Assembly (NCBI RefSeq): GCF_030845995.1
Contig: NZ_CP132719.1
Location: 2,976,001 to 3,040,000 of the forward strand
Direction of reading: 5' to 3'
Length of the DNA: 64,000 bases
From: Geothrix sp. 21YS21S-4
Lineage (GTDB): Bacteria; Acidobacteriota; Holophagae; Holophagales; Holophagaceae
The notes below the pieces were generated by a model. It searched no databases, had not been told where the DNA came from, and was given only the letters and a program-made list of their open reading frames with translations. Every line of letters begins with the position of its first letter. Within the stretch, counting starts at the first letter, position 1. Both the position numbers and the translations under genes were made by a program. Positions 63,044 to 64,000 of this stretch are shown here, piece by piece.

Positions 63044-64000
63044 GCCACGCCGCGACGCGATCCGCGTCGGCCTCCGTGTGGAACCCGTGGAAGGCGATGC
63101 GGAGGTAGCCCTCGCGCACCGACGCGAAGACGCCGTGGCGGTAGCCGCTGTGAAGGAGCGCCTGCATGCGGTCCGCGCCGCGGCCTTCGTGATGGAAGCC
63201 GAGGATGGAGCCCAGGCGTCCGGCCCCCAGAAGCGCTTCCAGGCGCTCGGCGTCGGCGGCCCACGAGGACCCGCGCAGTCCCGCCAGGAGCCGCCGCTGG
63301 AGTTCGCCCACATGAGCGGAGATGGCGGGCACGCCCGCGCCGTTGATCAGGCGGAGGGATTCTCCGAGGGCGGAGGTCAGCAGCAGATTGGGACCGCCCG
63401 GCTCCAGCGATCGGCCATCCGGCAACCAGGCGCGGTTGAAGTCCGTGGACGGCCGCGAGAAGTCCGTGGCCTCCTCCACCGACAGCCATGTGCCCGAAGG
63501 CGACAAGGACTGTCGAAACGCCTCTTCCGTCCACAGGAGGCCCAGCCCCTGGGGCGCCAGCAGGCCCTTGTGGACGCCGGTGGCGAACGCGGCCAGCCCC
63601 TCCAGGTTTCCGGGCACGGTTCCTGCGGCCTGGATCCCGTCCACCACCAGGTGGACGCCCCGCTCCCGGCAGCCCGCCGCGAGCCGCCCCAGGTCGAGCT
63701 TGAGCCCGTCCTGGAAGCGCACCCAGGAGACGGCAAGGATCCGCGTGCGGGGTCCCAGGGCCTCCAGCAGCCGGGCCTCGGGGTTCACCCCCAGCGTGGG
63801 CGGCGCGCTGGCCCAGGCTTCAGCCCCGGCGGAGTGGCCCTCCCACAGCGGCACCTCGCGGAACGCCACGCCTCGGTTGCGAAGGGCCAGCCAGGGCCAC
63901 GCGTTGGAGGGGAACTCGCCCAGCGGCGCCACCACCTCGTCTCCCGCGTGCCACGGAAAGCCCTGGGCCACCGCCAGAAGGCCGGTGGAGGTGCTGGCGC
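63024..64000 (-). CDS. Class V aminotransferase family protein (5' end outside window)
   Basis: The frame continues past the right edge, with STSTGLLAVAQGFPW at the edge side, so the start is not visible. Fold-type I PLP motifs are present: APLGEFPSNAWPW, ILAVSWVRFQDGLKLDL, HLVVDGIQAAGTVP (PLP aspartate) and the Schiff-base lysine in GVHKGLLAPQGLGLLW. The C-terminus has RIAFHGFHTEADADRVAAWL. The relatives are cysteine-desulfurase-like or isopenicillin-epimerase-like enzymes, so the substrate stays open. It overlaps the end of the outer-membrane protein gene by 20 bases. Confidence 0.88.
   Translation of the reverse strand, partial: ASTSTGLLAVAQGFPWHAGDEVVAPLGEFPSNAWPWLALRNRGVAFREVPLWEGHSAGAEAWASAPPTLGVNPEARLLEALGPRTRILAVSWVRFQDGLKLDLGRLAAGCRERGVHLVVDGIQAAGTVPGNLEGLAAFATGVHKGLLAPQGLGLLWTEEAFRQSLSPSGTWLSVEEATDFSRPSTDFNRAWLPDGRSLEPGGPNLLLTSALGESLRLINGAGVPAISAHVGELQRRLLAGLRGSSWAADAERLEALLGAGRLGSILGFHHEGRGADRMQALLHSGYRHGVFASVREGYLRIAFHGFHTEADADRVAAWLSETAS

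Noticed and set aside
59063-63313. A 1,416-codon open frame on the minus strand
   Set aside because: It runs antisense through four well-supported genes and has biased low-complexity composition. No domain or start site supports it.

Overview
The window is 64 kb of high-GC bacterial DNA with tightly packed genes, many 1-4 nt start/stop overlaps and frequent GTG/TTG starts. The gene content includes fused isobutyryl-CoA mutase IcmF, flagellar genes with a short flagellin, secreted PKD/Ig-like proteins, a DUF5916-type outer-membrane protein, ECF sigma and Ser/Thr kinase signalling, and parAB next to accD-folC. This fits a motile Gram-negative bacterium, probably Acidobacteriota of the Holophaga/Geothrix type. 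That assignment is inference from gene content; no rRNA or tRNA gene was seen to confirm it.

Layout. 1-1.5 kb: a SWIM zinc-finger protein cut by the window edge, then ridA with a strong terminator. 1.6-11.2 kb: an accessory RHS locus on the minus strand. It holds a 2,258-residue secreted RHS/YD-repeat protein, a small membrane protein, an orphan RHS core with a different C-terminal tip, a small exported protein, and a tipless core fragment. Parts are AT-rich, as expected of mobile polymorphic-toxin cassettes. 11.5-15.4 kb: envelope and signalling genes (Spy-like, Hpt, lytic transglycosylase, RhuM-like), ending in a tandem hairpin element with compensatory base changes. 15.4-23 kb: icmF, a trypsin-like PDZ protease, a DUF1573-like protein and a PKD protein. 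23-26.3 kb: yjbQ, a receiver-only regulator and a divergent XRE regulator sharing ACAAC-N3-GTTGT palindromes, and a CDF transporter.

26.4-34.2 kb (minus strand): core genes folC, accD, parB, parA, dapF, ftsB and eno, then a TrpC-like barrel that has lost its key lysines and carries a long histone-H1-like tail. 34.4-46 kb: upp, then a flagellar block (fliS, fliT-like, fliD, flaG, fliC) interleaved with four tandem paralogous glycosyltransferase-like genes, with a fifth glycosyltransferase-like gene beside flagellin. This suggests modification of flagellin or another surface protein. A sigma-28-type promoter sits before fliC. 47-58 kb (plus strand): protein kinase, rnc, a HisA-like protein with altered catalytic residues, a large unrecognised repeat protein, a translationally coupled lipoprotein / ECF sigma / anti-sigma-like / TPR set, an MsbA-like ABC exporter and queA. 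58-64 kb: small membrane protein, TauE-type permease, a degenerate PdeM-like phosphoesterase, DUF192 protein, DUF5916-like outer-membrane protein, and a class V aminotransferase cut by the right edge.

The most notable items are the RHS effector/immunity modules, the pseudo-TrpC/histone-H1 fusion with an internal ribosome-binding site, the covarying hairpin repeat at 15.24-15.39 kb, the glycosyltransferase array in the flagellar block, and the catalytically altered HisA-like and PdeM-like proteins.
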